Source: Arabidopsis thaliana (lineage: Eukaryota > Streptophyta > Magnoliopsida > Brassicales > Brassicaceae). Taken from it: a DNA stretch of 64,000 nt. Below the pieces are notes generated by a model. That model searched no databases. It saw nothing but the letters and a program-made list of their open reading frames with translations, and had not been told where the DNA came from. The stretch spans positions 9,417,151 to 9,481,150 of the forward strand of contig NC_003071.7 in the NCBI RefSeq assembly GCF_000001735.4. The letters run 5' to 3'. Shown piece by piece: positions 1-11,818 of this stretch. Position 1 is the stretch's first letter. Each line of letters starts with the position of its first letter. The translations under genes and the position numbers were made by a program.

Positions 1-1434
1 TCTATTGAAAAGTAATACAAAGAATAGAGAAATTCCTCACCTCCAATGGATCCTTCAAGCACTTTAGTATCAATCTCGGCAACAATAGATTTAAGGGCTA
101 ACTTTCCCTTTTCCCATTTTTTCTTCTCCTTCTCTAATCTTTTACGCTCAGCCTCTTCTGCTTTTGAGGCTGCTTTCTCTAATCTCTCTTGCTGGATTAT
201 GGAAGCCAGTCAACAATTGATAAAGAAACAAAAAAATAGAAAAGTCATGTAAAGAACACTTACCTCTTTTCTTAACTTCTTTTCCTCCATTGCACTTGTT
301 TTGTCTTCCTTCGACTGCCGCTTTTTTGGCAATGCCTCACCTGGAACTGGAAGAGTTGTAGTTCTGATCTTCTTTTTTCGACCAATTTTCTCAACGCTTA
401 TATCCTCTTTTTCTTGGTCAGAAACAACCTGATACCATTTAGAAATAAGAGTAAGAGAGAAACAAAATAAAAGAAAAAAACATCAGCACAACGTGAACTC
501 TTAAAATACAAACAAATGAGACGTTATGGGAATCCAGAATTGTCACATTCTCAAAAAGACAGCTTTGCAAAATCATACAACGAATAAAGTCAACAATCCC
601 TTAATCCTGTACCAATGATGAACAATATGGTACTAGTTCCTTGCAGATAAGTACCTCAATAGTATCATTAGTTGGCGAAGAGCGAAAACTGACTTCATGC
701 ATCCAACTAGTATCATCGTCTGAAAAAATACAGCAATCAGCATTTGTATGTGGACCCTACAAATGAAGTTCATCATGTATACTCTGATATATATGCACAA
801 TAATTTGGTTTTGGGGTAAGCATACCTAAATTTGTCTCAGGTATTCTAGTATTCTTATAGTATGCCTCACTGGTTTCGGCTTCCAATCCAAACCGAGGCT
901 CCCTTAAACCAGCAAGCACGGATTCATTCTTCTTCGAAGTTTCAGGTCGAGGACTATCTTCAAACTCCGAATCCAGAGATATTATCCGTTTGCCTAGTGA
1001 GATTCCAAAAGAAACATAGAGATATTGTTTAGCCTGATGATTCTGCCTAAGATCCCCAGAAATCACAAAATTTTCGCTAGTAGAACAAGCTTTCCGGTAT
1101 CAATTTCCTGTAGAAAATGCTAAAGCTAAACCTAAACACTGAGAATCGAGAAAATTCCGAGGACGAACATTAACTAACCGGAGAATTTGTCTTCGCGGTT
1201 AGAAGCTAAAGCTCTAGAACCAAAGGAACACTTGACGACAGAGAAATCATCGGAAAGAGGTGTCTCAGGGACGAAAATAGGAGTAAAAGAAGATTCCGGC
1301 GGTTGCTTCTGCGGTGTCGGATCTGAATCCGATATCAGTATCGCAGAGATTGGATATTTTCGAGCCCGTTTCGACAGTGATGGAAGTGGAGTAGTCTGAT
1401 CCTCACCGTCAGAGATGAGAATGTGATCGTTCAT
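1..1434 (-). CDS. EME1B: EME1B, MUS81-partner subunit of a structure-specific endonuclease (5' part only)
   Basis: The protein would act with MUS81 in the nucleus to cut branched DNA such as nicked Holliday junctions and 3' flaps. EME1-type subunits are the non-catalytic partner. Exons read on the minus strand: 1434-1179 (start MNDHILISDGED), 993-826, 719-655, 428-264 and 191-41, each bounded by GT-AG with the frame kept. The visible part is an acidic, Ser/Pro-rich N-terminus followed in the last two exons by a Lys/Glu-rich, probably coiled-coil stretch (MEEKKLRKEQERLEKAASK). The ERCC4-like nuclease fold lies beyond the left edge, so the gene is partial by window position, not broken. The name rests on memory of the A. 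thaliana EME1A/EME1B paralogue pair; without the C-terminal domain the A/B distinction rests mainly on gene order. Confidence 0.8.
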
Positions 1435-3043
1435 GGAAGAGAGAGTTTTGAATTTCGACTGAGCGCGGGACTATCGAGGAAGATGATGATGATTCGAATT
1501 TCGAAATCGCCGATAACGAACGCAGAGGTTAAGCAACGTTTGGCTGCATGGTTATCTGTATTCAAAAAATATGGAGTGTTTGGATACAGGTTCATCTTCA
1601 TTCTTCATCATATATCGAGTTTAGTAAATACGGCTACTGGATTTTGCTGACTATTATCGCTTTTATGGCCCAATAAGCGGCCTACAATGGACGACTTAAC
1701 AAAAGTCACTGAAATTTTAATTGGTAACCGTTTTGGAGAATTGTGTCACTATTCTTCTTCATTTTTTCATTGAAAAAACAAGTATAGAACTTTCCAAAAT
1801 ATATGCTATATATCTAATAATATTTGTTCAAATTTTTGGTTTCTTTTTTTTTTCTGGTAGGCCCAAATTTTTGGTTTCTATTATTAGATAGTTAACCCGC
1901 ATTATATGTGAAATAAATTATTAAATAAATATATTGTAGTAAATTACAAAAGTTACTATGTTATTATTTGAAATTTGAAATTTGTTTGTTTATTATGTAA
2001 TGTAAATTTTATTTAAAATAATTTGAACCAGCAATTTTTTGTATTAAAATTATTATTATTCATACATTGATTGATTTAAACATGTATATAAGTTCTATAA
2101 ATAAATTAGTTCTTATGTTCATAATTTTAACGGAAAATTTTGGAATCTTCTGATTAAATTTAATTAATATTATATTTTTAGAATCTTCTGAATATTTATA
2201 ATTTAATTAATTTTAATTGTTTTATATATTTTGAAATATTTTTATTTACAAAAGTATTGGTAATATCTGATTAGAAAAAATAAAGGTAGTTTATATATTA
2301 ATATCTTTGTTAACATATAATTTTCATGTCTATATATTAAAAACAAAGATATTTGTATATAATACTAATAGTTAATTTTGTGAATAATCTAATAAAGGAT
2401 GGACAATGATTTAAGTTGGTTGAGAATTTGTCTGGTTGTAACACGTCAGCATGACATCTCTGTAAATACCACGGTAGCTAAAAGTTATTCTTTAAGTGTG
2501 TTTTTCTATTAATATAATTCATTTTTACCCATTCCTCAGTTCGGACATTGTAATGTCCTCTTTACGTGAAATGTTTATTCATCAGAAGTTCAACATAAAA
2601 TATCTTGCAAAATTATTTGATTGAAGATGATTTTCCATGAAGAAATGATGTCGTGCATGTTGATTGAAGAAATATATAAGGAAATGTATACACAAAGAGT
2701 TATACTTTGAAAAGAAGAGTAAAATATGAATATATCATAGCAAAAAAAAAAATCTACAACAATTAAATTAAAAGATATGTTATCCTAGATATAGGATCAT
2801 ATCTATATCTAATTAAAAACATGCATGCCTTAATACACATAATCACTTATATAGTTATATTCTATATGATCTTCAAATTGGGTAGCAATTAATATGTTAC
2901 TGAATTATGCTTATTTTTCTGACTAGGTGAAATGCAGAAGAAGAAGAACTACTAATTTACGTAAATCAAAATCCAAAAATTCTATTTAACAAAATAAAAT
3001 AAAAATCTAACCATTCTATTCAAAACATATGGTAATGAACAAC
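1435..3043. other. intergenic, AT-rich, possible Helitron remnant
   Basis: Upstream region of EME1B followed by very AT-rich DNA without a credible reading frame. Around 1884-1900 the motif ttagatagttaacccgc looks like the reverse complement of a decayed Helitron 3' end (compare the clean end at 16390-16418). The 3' part, from about 2920, aligns with the upstream region of the second prolamin-like gene (both contain ctaggtgaaatg), so the tandem duplication includes promoter DNA. Confidence 0.35.
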
Positions 3044-3169
3044 CATAAAAAGCTGACATAATTAGCATCATCATCAACAACATAAGTGTCACAAACTAAA
3101 TTCATTTAATTGGTTTATAATTTGATAAAGCAAATCGCATCTAAGACAGTGAAGACAACTTTTCTGCTC

Positions 3170-3439
3170 ATGGTTCTTGCTTTTTTGATAACTTGGTCAT
3201 GTTCTAGTGCTCAACCGATAGATCCTAACGCATGTTGGCAGACGATTAAACACCCACCACATGAATGTCTCGAGAGCATAAAGAGGATTTTCCACGGACA
3301 TGTCCATGGGATCAAGAAAGAATGTTGCGAAACCGTAAGTACAATTTCTGATTTATGTTGGCCAATCATCTTCCCGAGCATGCCTTACATTCGCTTTCTA
3401 TTGAAGGGTATTTGCACTGTCAAATACTCATTGCATTGA
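3170..3439 (+). CDS. prolamin-like (DUF1278/ECA1-related) secreted cysteine-rich protein, copy 1, start codon lost
   Basis: Tandem paralogue of the gene at 6719-7024. The mature part is intact, with the six-cysteine pattern C...C...CC...C...C and the shared core HGHVHGIKKECCETVS. Members of this plant family are small secreted proteins, several acting in egg cells or reproduction. Oddities: where copy 2 has its ATG, copy 1 reads ATC; the second Met of copy 2 is GTG here; and the homologous TATA box is CATAAAAAG. The frame is open upstream to 3110, but only from a TTG. The first in-frame ATG is at 3170, which would give about 89 aa with a short signal sequence (MVLAFLITWSCSSA). It may be a weakly expressed gene, use this internal start, or be an early pseudogene. 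There is no premature stop in the mature region. Confidence 0.55.
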   Translation: MVLAFLITWSCSSAQPIDPNACWQTIKHPPHECLESIKRIFHGHVHGIKKECCETVSTISDLCWPIIFPSMPYIRFLLKGICTVKYSLH

Positions 3440-4531
3440 AGTGCCAATTTGAAGAGTATTTGCTTCATTTTTATATTATTAAGAATGACAATATTTATCT
3501 ATTTTAATACTTGTCAAATGTATTCTACATATAATTATCTTACATATTTTTGTTGAATGAATTTAAAATCTGTGTTTTTTTTTTCATATAATAAAAGTAC
3601 AACGAATGAAGGCGGTTAAAGATTGTTTGGCTCTAGTGAAAATTTCATCAACTAATGTCATCACATCAATTTGTTTTCGGAATGCCCCTTTCAATTAAAC
3701 TCATTTCTACAATAAAGCTATCTCAAGATCAACATTACATACACAAAGAGAAACGAAATCACCATTACAAACACACTGATAAAATCAAACACAATTAATA
3801 AGGTATGAATGAAATACATGAAACCCTATGGACGGAAGTCGATTTCTTTGACAAAGAGGAGATATACACATGCGACGAAAGCATTGATGTTTGGGAATGA
3901 TATGGCGGATAAATCGCAAACTCTAAAGCCCCAAATTCATGAAACGAGGTTGTTTGGTCTAGTTACTATGTTTCCTTTCTCGAGAAATTTAAATGGACAT
4001 GCCATTGTTTTAAAATGATTTAATTATGTCATTGCGTTAATTTTGATTATATATATTACGTGTCATTTGATTAAGCATGTTTACATGGTAACGTAAGGTT
4101 CAGTGTACACTTGATTTCGAATCAAATCCCTCTTTTTCATTATACATATTTGGGGTTACTATTGATACCAAATGAGAAACTATAGATTTTCAACTCAAAA
4201 TCTATCAGCAATGAGTTTATTGTTATATGCATGTCTCTTATATATCACTGAAAATGCAAGAGTACTTTGGTTTTGGGATATTATCCCTAACATGCCTCTT
4301 CAAAATGATGATAATTCTACCCATTTATTTCGATAGAACCTTATTATAGAGGATCATTCCCGGTAGGACAAAACTCTTTATTAAAACTCCAAAGCTCTTA
4401 CAGAAACAAATGTGGTCACATTATGAATGGAACTAGCAAAATGAAACCCAAAGCTGAAAACAGGAAAGAGCTAGAAACTCCTCAATTATTATTTAGGACA
4501 TTATATTGAACCATATCCTAATAAAAAACAT
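3440..4531. other. intergenic
   Basis: The 3' flank of the small secreted gene and AT-rich DNA. An open frame at 3809-4018 begins with ATG but shows no recognisable domain, so I do not call it. No RNA gene or element termini were recognised. Confidence 0.4.
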
Positions 4532-5721
4532 CTAAGGTGGAGTCTGTGTTTTAGAGAAGCCAATGAACTCGACTTCAACCTTGAGCGCATCTTCCACCAC
4601 TAAACCTTTAGATGCATTTTTAAGATCTGCAAATGGTACAAACTTCTCGAAACCCCATCCATTATTATTAGCTGTTGCATTAGGCCATCCATCCACTGTC
4701 CATCAAAAAAATATATGAATCAATCAAAAGTTTTAGTTGTTAACAAAATTAAAGGAAATATAAATAGGGAGAGCACACTGACCTAGCTTCTCCACGTGGT
4801 TGGATCGGATTTGGTCAAGAACTCTTAGCTTGGCTCGAACATAAGCCTTTTCATTAGACTCGCTCAACAAATAGACTGACGATGAATTGCCCTTTACAAA
4901 ACCATCTCCATTTGGATATACCTTCAATACCCTATATCATTAACATTACTTATTAACACATTGACGTAAAGATACCGTAGTGTTTGTGTATATATCTATA
5001 TGTTATGGAGAGAAGAGAGAGATTCACCAGCTACTTCCTCCAGAAGAAAAAAGGGCGGATGTGTAAGAGTCACTATAGAGAGTTGAAAATCTGTTGAGTT
5101 TCCATGTGTAAATGGGATCTTTGATGTTTTCTTCAAAGGAGAAAACTTCCCATTCATTCAAGGTTTGAGCAACGAAGATGTCAATTCCAAACACACACTG
5201 TTCTCCATCGAAAATGTATCCGGTTGTCAGCGTTGAGAACACCGATGTGGGTTGAAATTACGGCACTCCGTATTCAGGTTTGAATAAATGAAACCTCCTT
5301 GCCTCAGTTTGTACAACAACATTCATTTATAATAGATGTTCAGTTAAGTACTGGACCCAAAAGATAGTTACCATGCATGATACTTTATTTTTTCTGATTG
5401 ATCAGAACGTTTGGTTAATAGTAAATGTGACATAGCATATCATTATTGTCCAAACATAGCAATAAACTGGAAATGAAGATCTTTTTTTTTTTGACAGCCT
5501 CGAAATGAAAATCTGCTAGCACTGAAACAACACTTTTCTAACCGGGTGGGGGGCAATAGGTTACATTACATACCTTGGTAGGTATAGTATTTGTCGTAGA
5601 TTCTGTTGTAGACGAAGAACTTGACCTCTGCGTACACATCCTTTGGATTGGAGATGAGAGTTGAGTTATCGATTCTTGCGTAAAGCGAAACGTATCCAGT
5701 AGCGCCATCTTGTTTGTTTGC
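4532..5721 (-). pseudogene. MATH/TRAF-like domain gene, 5'-truncated and disrupted
   Basis: Four minus-strand exons encode the end of one MATH repeat and a whole second one: 5721-5574 (LYARIDNSTL...EVKFFVYN), about 5313-5028 (EARRFHLFKPEYGVP; FGIDIFVAQ; YTWKLNRFSTL), 4931-4783 (VYPNGDGFVKGNSSSVYL) and 4695-4532 (ends KTQTPP, stop). Such proteins form large Brassicaceae clusters. Three lesions are visible. The N-terminal exon expected before 5721 is absent. In the second exon the codon after EYGVP is TAA at 5258-5260, where the family usually has Gln. The acceptor before this exon, near 5314, reads TTG where AG is needed to keep the frame. The other splice sites are canonical. Decay looks recent, because the rest of the frame is well kept. 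Confidence 0.75.
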
Positions 5722-6635
5722 CTGGCTGCTCTATTCCGACCATTTATATGTGAATTTTTGTTATTTTTTGCCTAAGTGATTGAATAAAGCAACAATTATA
5801 TATATATATATATATATATAAAAGATTTTCTTTGATGAAGATCATGGTTTGCTTTCCTTAATTAGCCAGCAGGTTTGATCCACGTTTGCCGACTAATTTT
5901 CTTCTTCCGTGACTGACATCTAACATCTATGGTGGATCCTCCTTGTTTAGTTGTAATTCGAGATGGGTTTTGTTTGTATAGATCCAACACGTCGTCAATA
6001 TAGAAAATTACACCTGAAGAAACATTAAACTTAAATATCAAAGAGTATTTTTTTGTAACATAACAACTAGTTTTAAGTTCTCATTACGTATATAACTAAA
6101 AGATGTGCATGGAACAAATAAGATTTAAATGTAAATTTTTTTGCAGTCTAAACTTAAATTTAACAATTCTTATGTTGATCATCTTCAAATTAAAATGTTT
6201 TTCTTGTTTTGAAGTTCTGAAAAATTGATTAATTATTAACATTTTATGAAAAATAGTTGATGAGGTGATATTGTATATCTAGGATTATATATAAATAAAT
6301 CTAGTCATCATTAGTAATTCTCTAATTTATTTGGCACAAAATTTACAAAAACGTTCAGGTGGCACTCTCTAGTTGGCGAAATGCTTAATTACTTTGGTAA
6401 TATATATATGATACGTAAATGTATTTTGTAGTGAGTGTATTATATGTCCACGTACACAAAATTAAGTGACATTGTTGAAAAGGCTATCTTTTATAAAGGA
6501 AATGATCATGAATTTGAATGGCATATATACCAAGATATATGGAACTCTATTATCATATCTGCTAGGTGAAATGAGCAAACGAAAATCTACCAATTTGAAT
6601 AAACTCATATCTCTAGTCATTCTACCAAAACAAAG
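5722..6635. other. intergenic with (TA)n microsatellite
   Basis: No MATH-like first exon is found here. A (TA)n run lies at about 5797-5820. The rest is AT-rich and includes the upstream region of the second prolamin-like gene. Confidence 0.45.
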
Positions 6636-6644
6636 TATAAAAAG
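6636..6644 (+). promoter_or_regulatory. TATA box of prolamin-like gene copy 2
   Basis: TATAAAAAG lies 75 bases upstream of the ATG at 6719. The aligned position before copy 1 (3044-3052) is CATAAAAAG, a one-base change in the first position. Confidence 0.6.
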
Positions 6645-6718
6645 CTCCACCATCATTAACATATTACAAAAAAAAAACTAAACAATTTTTTGGGTTTTTT
6701 AATTTAATTATAGAAAAA

Positions 6719-7024
6719 ATGGAATCTAAGACGATGAAGATTATAATTTTTCTTATGGTTTTTGTTTTTGCAATGACTTGGTCTCCTTCGAGTGCTCAAC
6801 CAACGGATCCGGAGGGGTGTTTTAAGGCGTTTAAAAGCACATCAAGAGGATGTCTCGAAAGCATAAAAGGAATTTTACATGGACATGTCCATGGGATCAA
6901 GAAAGAATGTTGTGAAACCGTTAGTATAGTTTCTGATATGTGTTGGCCAATAATTTTCCCAAGCATGCCTTACATTCGTTTTGTATTAAAGGGTATTTGT
7001 ACTATTAAATACTCTTTGCATTGA
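6719..7024 (+). CDS. prolamin-like (DUF1278/ECA1-related) secreted cysteine-rich protein, copy 2
   Basis: A single-exon gene of 101 aa. Residues 1-26 form a signal peptide with a hydrophobic core (IIIFLMVFVFAMTW) and a probable cut after SSA. The mature part has six cysteines at 34, 45, 64, 65, 75 and 94, spaced as in the plant prolamin-like family related to ECA1/EC1 egg-cell proteins, and is expected to form disulfides in the secretory pathway. The start is the first ATG after a TATA box 75 bases upstream. Copy 1 at 3170-3439 is its tandem paralogue; the two are nearly identical from residue 46 on and diverge most around the first two cysteines. I cannot say in which tissue it acts. Confidence 0.75.
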   Translation: MESKTMKIIIFLMVFVFAMTWSPSSAQPTDPEGCFKAFKSTSRGCLESIKGILHGHVHGIKKECCETVSIVSDMCWPIIFPSMPYIRFVLKGICTIKYSLH

Positions 7025-7992
7025 GGCATTTGAGGATTCGTTATGTTTAATAAGTGAGAATAAAAGACCATCTATGATAATAAAATATGAACAATTCTTA
7101 CATTCACCTCTTCTCTAATAACCAATTAAAAGTTGACATGTCATCTATTTAAAATAACAAATAAAATAAATCATTAATAATTCAAAACTGAATTAATTGT
7201 AAAGCCCACTAAGTCTCTTCCTAAATCCAAACTAACGAAAATAAAACTAAACCCTAATTCTCACTTTATAAGGCATTAACTCTAACCTTATTTATAGTTT
7301 TTCTCTATTCTTCTTCCCACACATACAAAAAAGATTAGTTTTATCGGAGGAAGGATATCATTATCATTGTTTCCACACAATTTGAATATAAGTCAAAATA
7401 CTTATTTATATGTGCATCAAAATTTCTTAGTTTTTTTTTTTATTTTGGTGATTTTGTTGTACTAAAGTTCAAATAATGGCATCTGTGGAAAGAAAATACT
7501 AAGGATAAATAAGGTAAATATTAATTTAATTAATTTATTTAAATTCTAAAAAGGAAAATACATTATTAATTAAGAAAATGACCAATCAAAATAAACATAT
7601 AAGATTTTGATATCTAACTTAGCATATTAATTTATTATTAATCATATATTTTTCTTTTCATCTTTACATGATTCTATTTTTGTGAAACAAATAAATCTTC
7701 ATATAAAGAAAAGCTAGATTTTTTTCTGCATATGTCATTATTTGAATTTTGAAAAACGAATCGAAATTGTTCAATCTATGATAGAAAACTTGTAATGGGT
7801 CAAAAATTCAGACTTGAGTAATATATTTGTTTTAAACAAAAATAAATTTAACAAAAACTCCGACTGAGTAACGAGTTATAATTTGAATATTTTATATACT
7901 GCAATAAACTTTTTAATAATTTACTTTAGAACATTTAAAGATAGTCTTACTTTACTTGATATTTTTAAATAATATCATTATTAAAACGTTTC
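7025..7992. other. intergenic
   Basis: AT-rich DNA. The stretch 7065-7320 is somewhat less AT-rich and resembles low-copy plant repeats, but I could not define termini. No gene seen. Confidence 0.3.
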
Positions 7993-8438
7993 TTAGGACT
8001 TCTTACTACACGTTGGTCCTTGATCTTTGACATTGGTGACGGCTCCTTTCTCTCTCCAATCCAAGGAATCTGGTGCTTGAGTCATATTCTCGTAGAAGAA
8101 CGGTTTGGAGTCGAGTATTTTCTTGTGATCACTCATATCAAAACATGTGTGAGCGTTGACAAACTCGACGTCGGTCAAGTTTGCAAACTTGTTGAGCTTG
8201 AGCTTGTACGGTTTTCTCTCCTTGTTGGTTTTGACAATATATTCTGCATTTTTTTTAAATACATCGAAACTACTTTCTGTTTGGTGGATGGGCACAAGAT
8301 AGTGGCCCATCCACCTCTTGTACAACTTTTCCAGACCCTCATCACTTTTTAGCTTTGTCTCATTGTATTTGTTCCATGAGCTTTTAGCTCTAGAATGAGA
8401 AGAGTAAACATAAGAATAATTAAGATATGCTTAGTCAT
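7993..8438 (-). pseudogene. papain-family cysteine protease remnant (signal peptide, I29 inhibitor prodomain, truncated before catalytic Cys)
   Basis: Read on the minus strand, ATG at 8438 starts a signal-like peptide (MTKHILIILMFTLLILELKA). About 55 bases later the reading frame shifts, and the next frame continues as an inhibitor I29 prodomain: LEKLYKRWMGHYL, FDVFKKNAEYIVKTN, YKLKLNKFANLTDVEF (the ERFNIN-like and GNFD-like parts). The mature enzyme then begins with SLDWREKGAVTNVKDQGPTC and stops two residues later. Functional members continue as DQGxCGSCWAF with the nucleophile Cys, so the whole catalytic domain is missing. The downstream DNA shows no further protease similarity. An internal Met (MYKRWM, 8325) could start a 110-aa prodomain-only peptide. 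Confidence 0.7.
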
Positions 8439-9859
8439 TTTGTTTGATTTCTTCTTTTTGATTGTTTTTAGTGCGAGAGTTAAGTAGACAAACGAACACA
8501 TTCATATATACTTGGTGGATCAAACTTTTTTCTTAATTGCACTGAATGTGTGCATGTGATCGTTAACACAAAAATAGACAATTATATAGTTAATGCTTTA
8601 ACCTTAAATTAGTTTTTGTCTCAACGAAATTATTAGCCTATCATCTTTTTACGTACCAGTTAAGTCCAAAGAGGTATGAGAAATGAGATGAACATGCGAT
8701 CATTAACTGTTTCGATGTATTTGAAGATTTTTATGATGAAACAATGTTTTCTCGTCTTTGAAAGCAATATCTTCAAAGTCTTACGCGGCAATTCAAATAA
8801 GTCTGTTATTACTTTGTTGCATCGAATCATGTGATCGTTAGTTTAAAGGATTATCACTAGGTTCACTACTTTATCATTTTCTTCATTGTAGTTTATATGA
8901 CATTTAATTTTCTGTCAATTAATATGATTGAATAAAACCATTTTAATCTGTTTCTTCTAATTTTTATGAGAATCATAAATTCTTTCTTTTTAGACAGTTA
9001 CTATTATTAAGAAAGAAAAAAACATGTTCTAGGGGGATGGAGATTAGACATAAATATTTTGACCTTAACGAAGTCTTTGTAAATAAATATTATACAATCA
9101 GTAATTATCTTTTAAAGGCATATTGTCTATTTATTTTATGTCTAGCTTGTATATTGCTTTGTGGTTCTATAGATTATGTGTGCAGGGATGATCTTTTTCA
9201 ATTTTCATTGAGGAACTTATTGCTCACACCTTCTTTTATAGATTTAAAAGACGATTAGGAGCATAGTGAGATTTATATGGTGCCTTAGGAGGAATTTTAA
9301 AGTCATTCATTTGATAATGGTTTTCAGTTATTAGTATGACCCAAAGAAATGTTCCGTTTCAACCAAATGTCACTTAATTAGGAGGTTTAGGCCAATACCA
9401 ATTAATGTCGTTGATGTTTCTTACAAAATTGTAAGTTTCTTGTTGACTTTTTGAACATGCACAAAAATGATTAAAATTGTGAAGATCCACTCTGTATTAA
9501 ATGTTTAAAATTACATCGAAAAATGTGAAAAGGGCCCATCTTTTATACTATTTGGCAAAGTTTTGATTAATCATAAGGTTGTAGCTTTGAACGTTTATTT
9601 GTGAAAATAAAACGAAACAAAGAAACTATATCAACCAGTAATTATCTTTTTTTCTTTTTAATATGATCAGTAATTATCTTTTAATTTCATCACACGAAAA
9701 ACTTAATAATGTTTGATAAAAATCTCACAAACAACAAAGAACGGAACTTTTATTCGATCGAATCATTTTCATTATTGCCATCACACGTTCACAAGACAAC
9801 AAAGAACAACTCTCCAAGTTACACACACACATACACATTTGACATTTCATTCACTACTC
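8439..9859. other. intergenic
   Basis: No supported gene. The open frame at 9037-9258 shows no known domain. The last ~150 bases are probably the 3' UTR of the PLAT gene on the minus strand. Confidence 0.35.
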
Positions 9860-10592
9860 TCACACGATCCAAGAGAGAGTCTTCCGGATCTCAGACCCGA
9901 CCCGACCGACACTTTCCCTAAGCGAAACTGGACAGTTATTCCGAACAGCACTGAGCTCATACGGCGATGTATCGGACGCAAGCCATTGCTCAACATCAAA
10001 GCTTTGGTACGAGCACTTTGCATGAACTCCGGCTGTCGTGACTTCCACGTAGTTAACATACCAACCGTGGTGGTCACCGGAGCCGTCAGAGGTCAGATTT
10101 AATGAACAGACTGGGCTCGGAAGACATGGTGCTTTCCCACTGAAAATGTCGAGATTACCCCTCTCGTAGTAGTTGTAACCTGGTCCCATTAAACCACCCC
10201 ATGCTTCTAGGTTTCGGATCCCGATGTAGTCTCCGTATTTGTCGTAGACTCTAGCGCTTATGATCGAATCTGTACCGGCTTTGAAGGTTGATCCGGTTCT
10301 AAGGAAGAATGTGTAGACACAATCTGCTTCATCGTCCTGTGAAATCAAGAAAGTCATTTTTTTAAATGGGAAGAAACAGAAGTTTGTAGTCTAATAGTTT
10401 AAACTAATGTCATTGATGTTGTGTCATTATATACATATTCAAATCTGGTTAATGTGTGTGTCTAGTTCTAGACAAAATCATATATGAGAGGAAGCAAGTC
10501 AGATTTGGAAAACTTACGGCTAATGCGACAGCGGAGACGGTGGCGATGACGAGGAGGAGTGAGAGGAAGAGGACGTCACGGCGAGGCATCAT
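9860..10592 (-). CDS. PLAT2: PLAT/LH2-domain stress protein
   Basis: Two exons, 10592-10518 and 10336-9860, joined by a GT-AG intron, give 183 aa. Residues 1-25 (MMPRRDVLFLSLLLVIATVSAVALA) are a signal peptide encoded exactly by exon 1. The rest is one PLAT/LH2 beta-sandwich, starting CVYTFFLRTGSTFKAGTDS and containing YGDYIGIRNLEAWGGLMG and WYVNYVEV. There is no lipase or lipoxygenase catalytic domain, so this is a PLAT-plant-stress protein: the stand-alone domain binds lipid or protein partners and is reported at the ER in A. thaliana, where PLAT1 promotes abiotic stress tolerance. The start is the first of two adjacent ATGs. PLAT2 rather than PLAT1/3 is assigned from gene order. Confidence 0.85.
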
Positions 10593-11818
10593 CGGTGATA
10601 TGGATGTATAAGAAAGAGAGATCTAGTCTATGGAAATATTAATAGAAATGTTGAAAATGCTAAAGTATATGAGAGTTTAGATTTCAATGATTTAATTATC
10701 GTCTGTTTTGGGAGTTGCGTATGAAGATGACGTGGTCGTTTTTGGTCCGTTGGAATGAGTAAGAAATAAGAATAAAAATACTTAAGGATCCTATAAGCAC
10801 GTCGTTAACTCGGCGGACAGGTCGGCATGGGTTGTCAGATTTCGAAAAAAATTGCATATTTTTTTTTGTCACAAACGCAAATCTTCGTGAGATACAATAC
10901 AAATGCACTTCATTTTTCGCCAATTAGAATGTAATGTAACAGTTTCCAGTGTAATGCTCGCAACATAACATGTTTCACGTGGATTGGGGCCGGGGAAGAA
11001 TTAGAGAAACATTAATTTTTGTTTTTGCTTTTTGAAAGAAAACTTTCGACCATATGAAGGTAAGATTTCCTTTAATTTCCTTGATATTTTCATGTACATA
11101 TGTTTGATTTATAAATGAAAATTAAGTGATTGTGTGTTTTTCAAAGAAAGAAAAATGAAATAAATTTTGGATAGTATTGTCAGCGAAGCAGCAACAAGGC
11201 CCACAAACATAATTTTGAATGGCCGGTTGCTGCGGATTAATGTGTGTAAATACATACATTCCGTTCATGTCAATCCCAACGTATATTCGTATATATGCAT
11301 TTTTCGCTTTCTAAAGAAACAGAAGTTGCAAGAGAATTGAAATAAAAAACACTTTAATGAAAATTTGGTCCAGAAATACCACCCAAAAATGGTTTTAGTT
11401 CGAAACGTACAAAATAAAATAAGACTCGTTCATGATAAACATTACCAATATGTGCTAACCTTTTTAAGATTTTACTCATGTATGTCTTATATGCATATAT
11501 AATTTATGTTAGAAAATCGATATCTTGTAAACAAAAAGTAACAACTTCGTTGATCATCATCAAATGCCATAATACTATATTATATGAGTTCTGTAATATA
11601 GTTTTCTAAATAACAGAAAAAGGGAAATTTAAGGTGAGCTGGCTAACTCTAAATAGCAAAATCTTCTCAAAACCAACCAAAAGTTTGAGTCATGCAACAA
11701 CAACCACTTACTTTTCCCATGCAAACCCTAATTTTCGCATCCTCTCTTAATTCTCTCTCTTTCGTCTTCTCTGTAGACCAATCTCCACCACACATCTCGT
11801 AACTCCCACCTTTCTCCG
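10593..11818. other. divergent intergenic region (promoters of PLAT2 and the LEA_2 gene)
   Basis: No coding frame supported. AT-rich, with a pyrimidine-rich leader (about 11740-11818) just upstream of the LEA_2 start codon. Confidence 0.4.

Noticed and set aside
3110-3169. Start of prolamin-like copy 1 at 3110
   Set aside because: The codon is TTG and the preceding codon is a stop, so it is not a plausible plant start.
5797-5820. (TA)n runs (also near 20251, 28497, 53807 and 62079) as functional sites
   Set aside because: Ordinary microsatellites in AT-rich plant DNA.
9847-10102. Plus-strand and alternate minus-strand frames over PLAT2
   Set aside because: They are shadows of the PLAT-domain exon, which has the better codon use and domain match.
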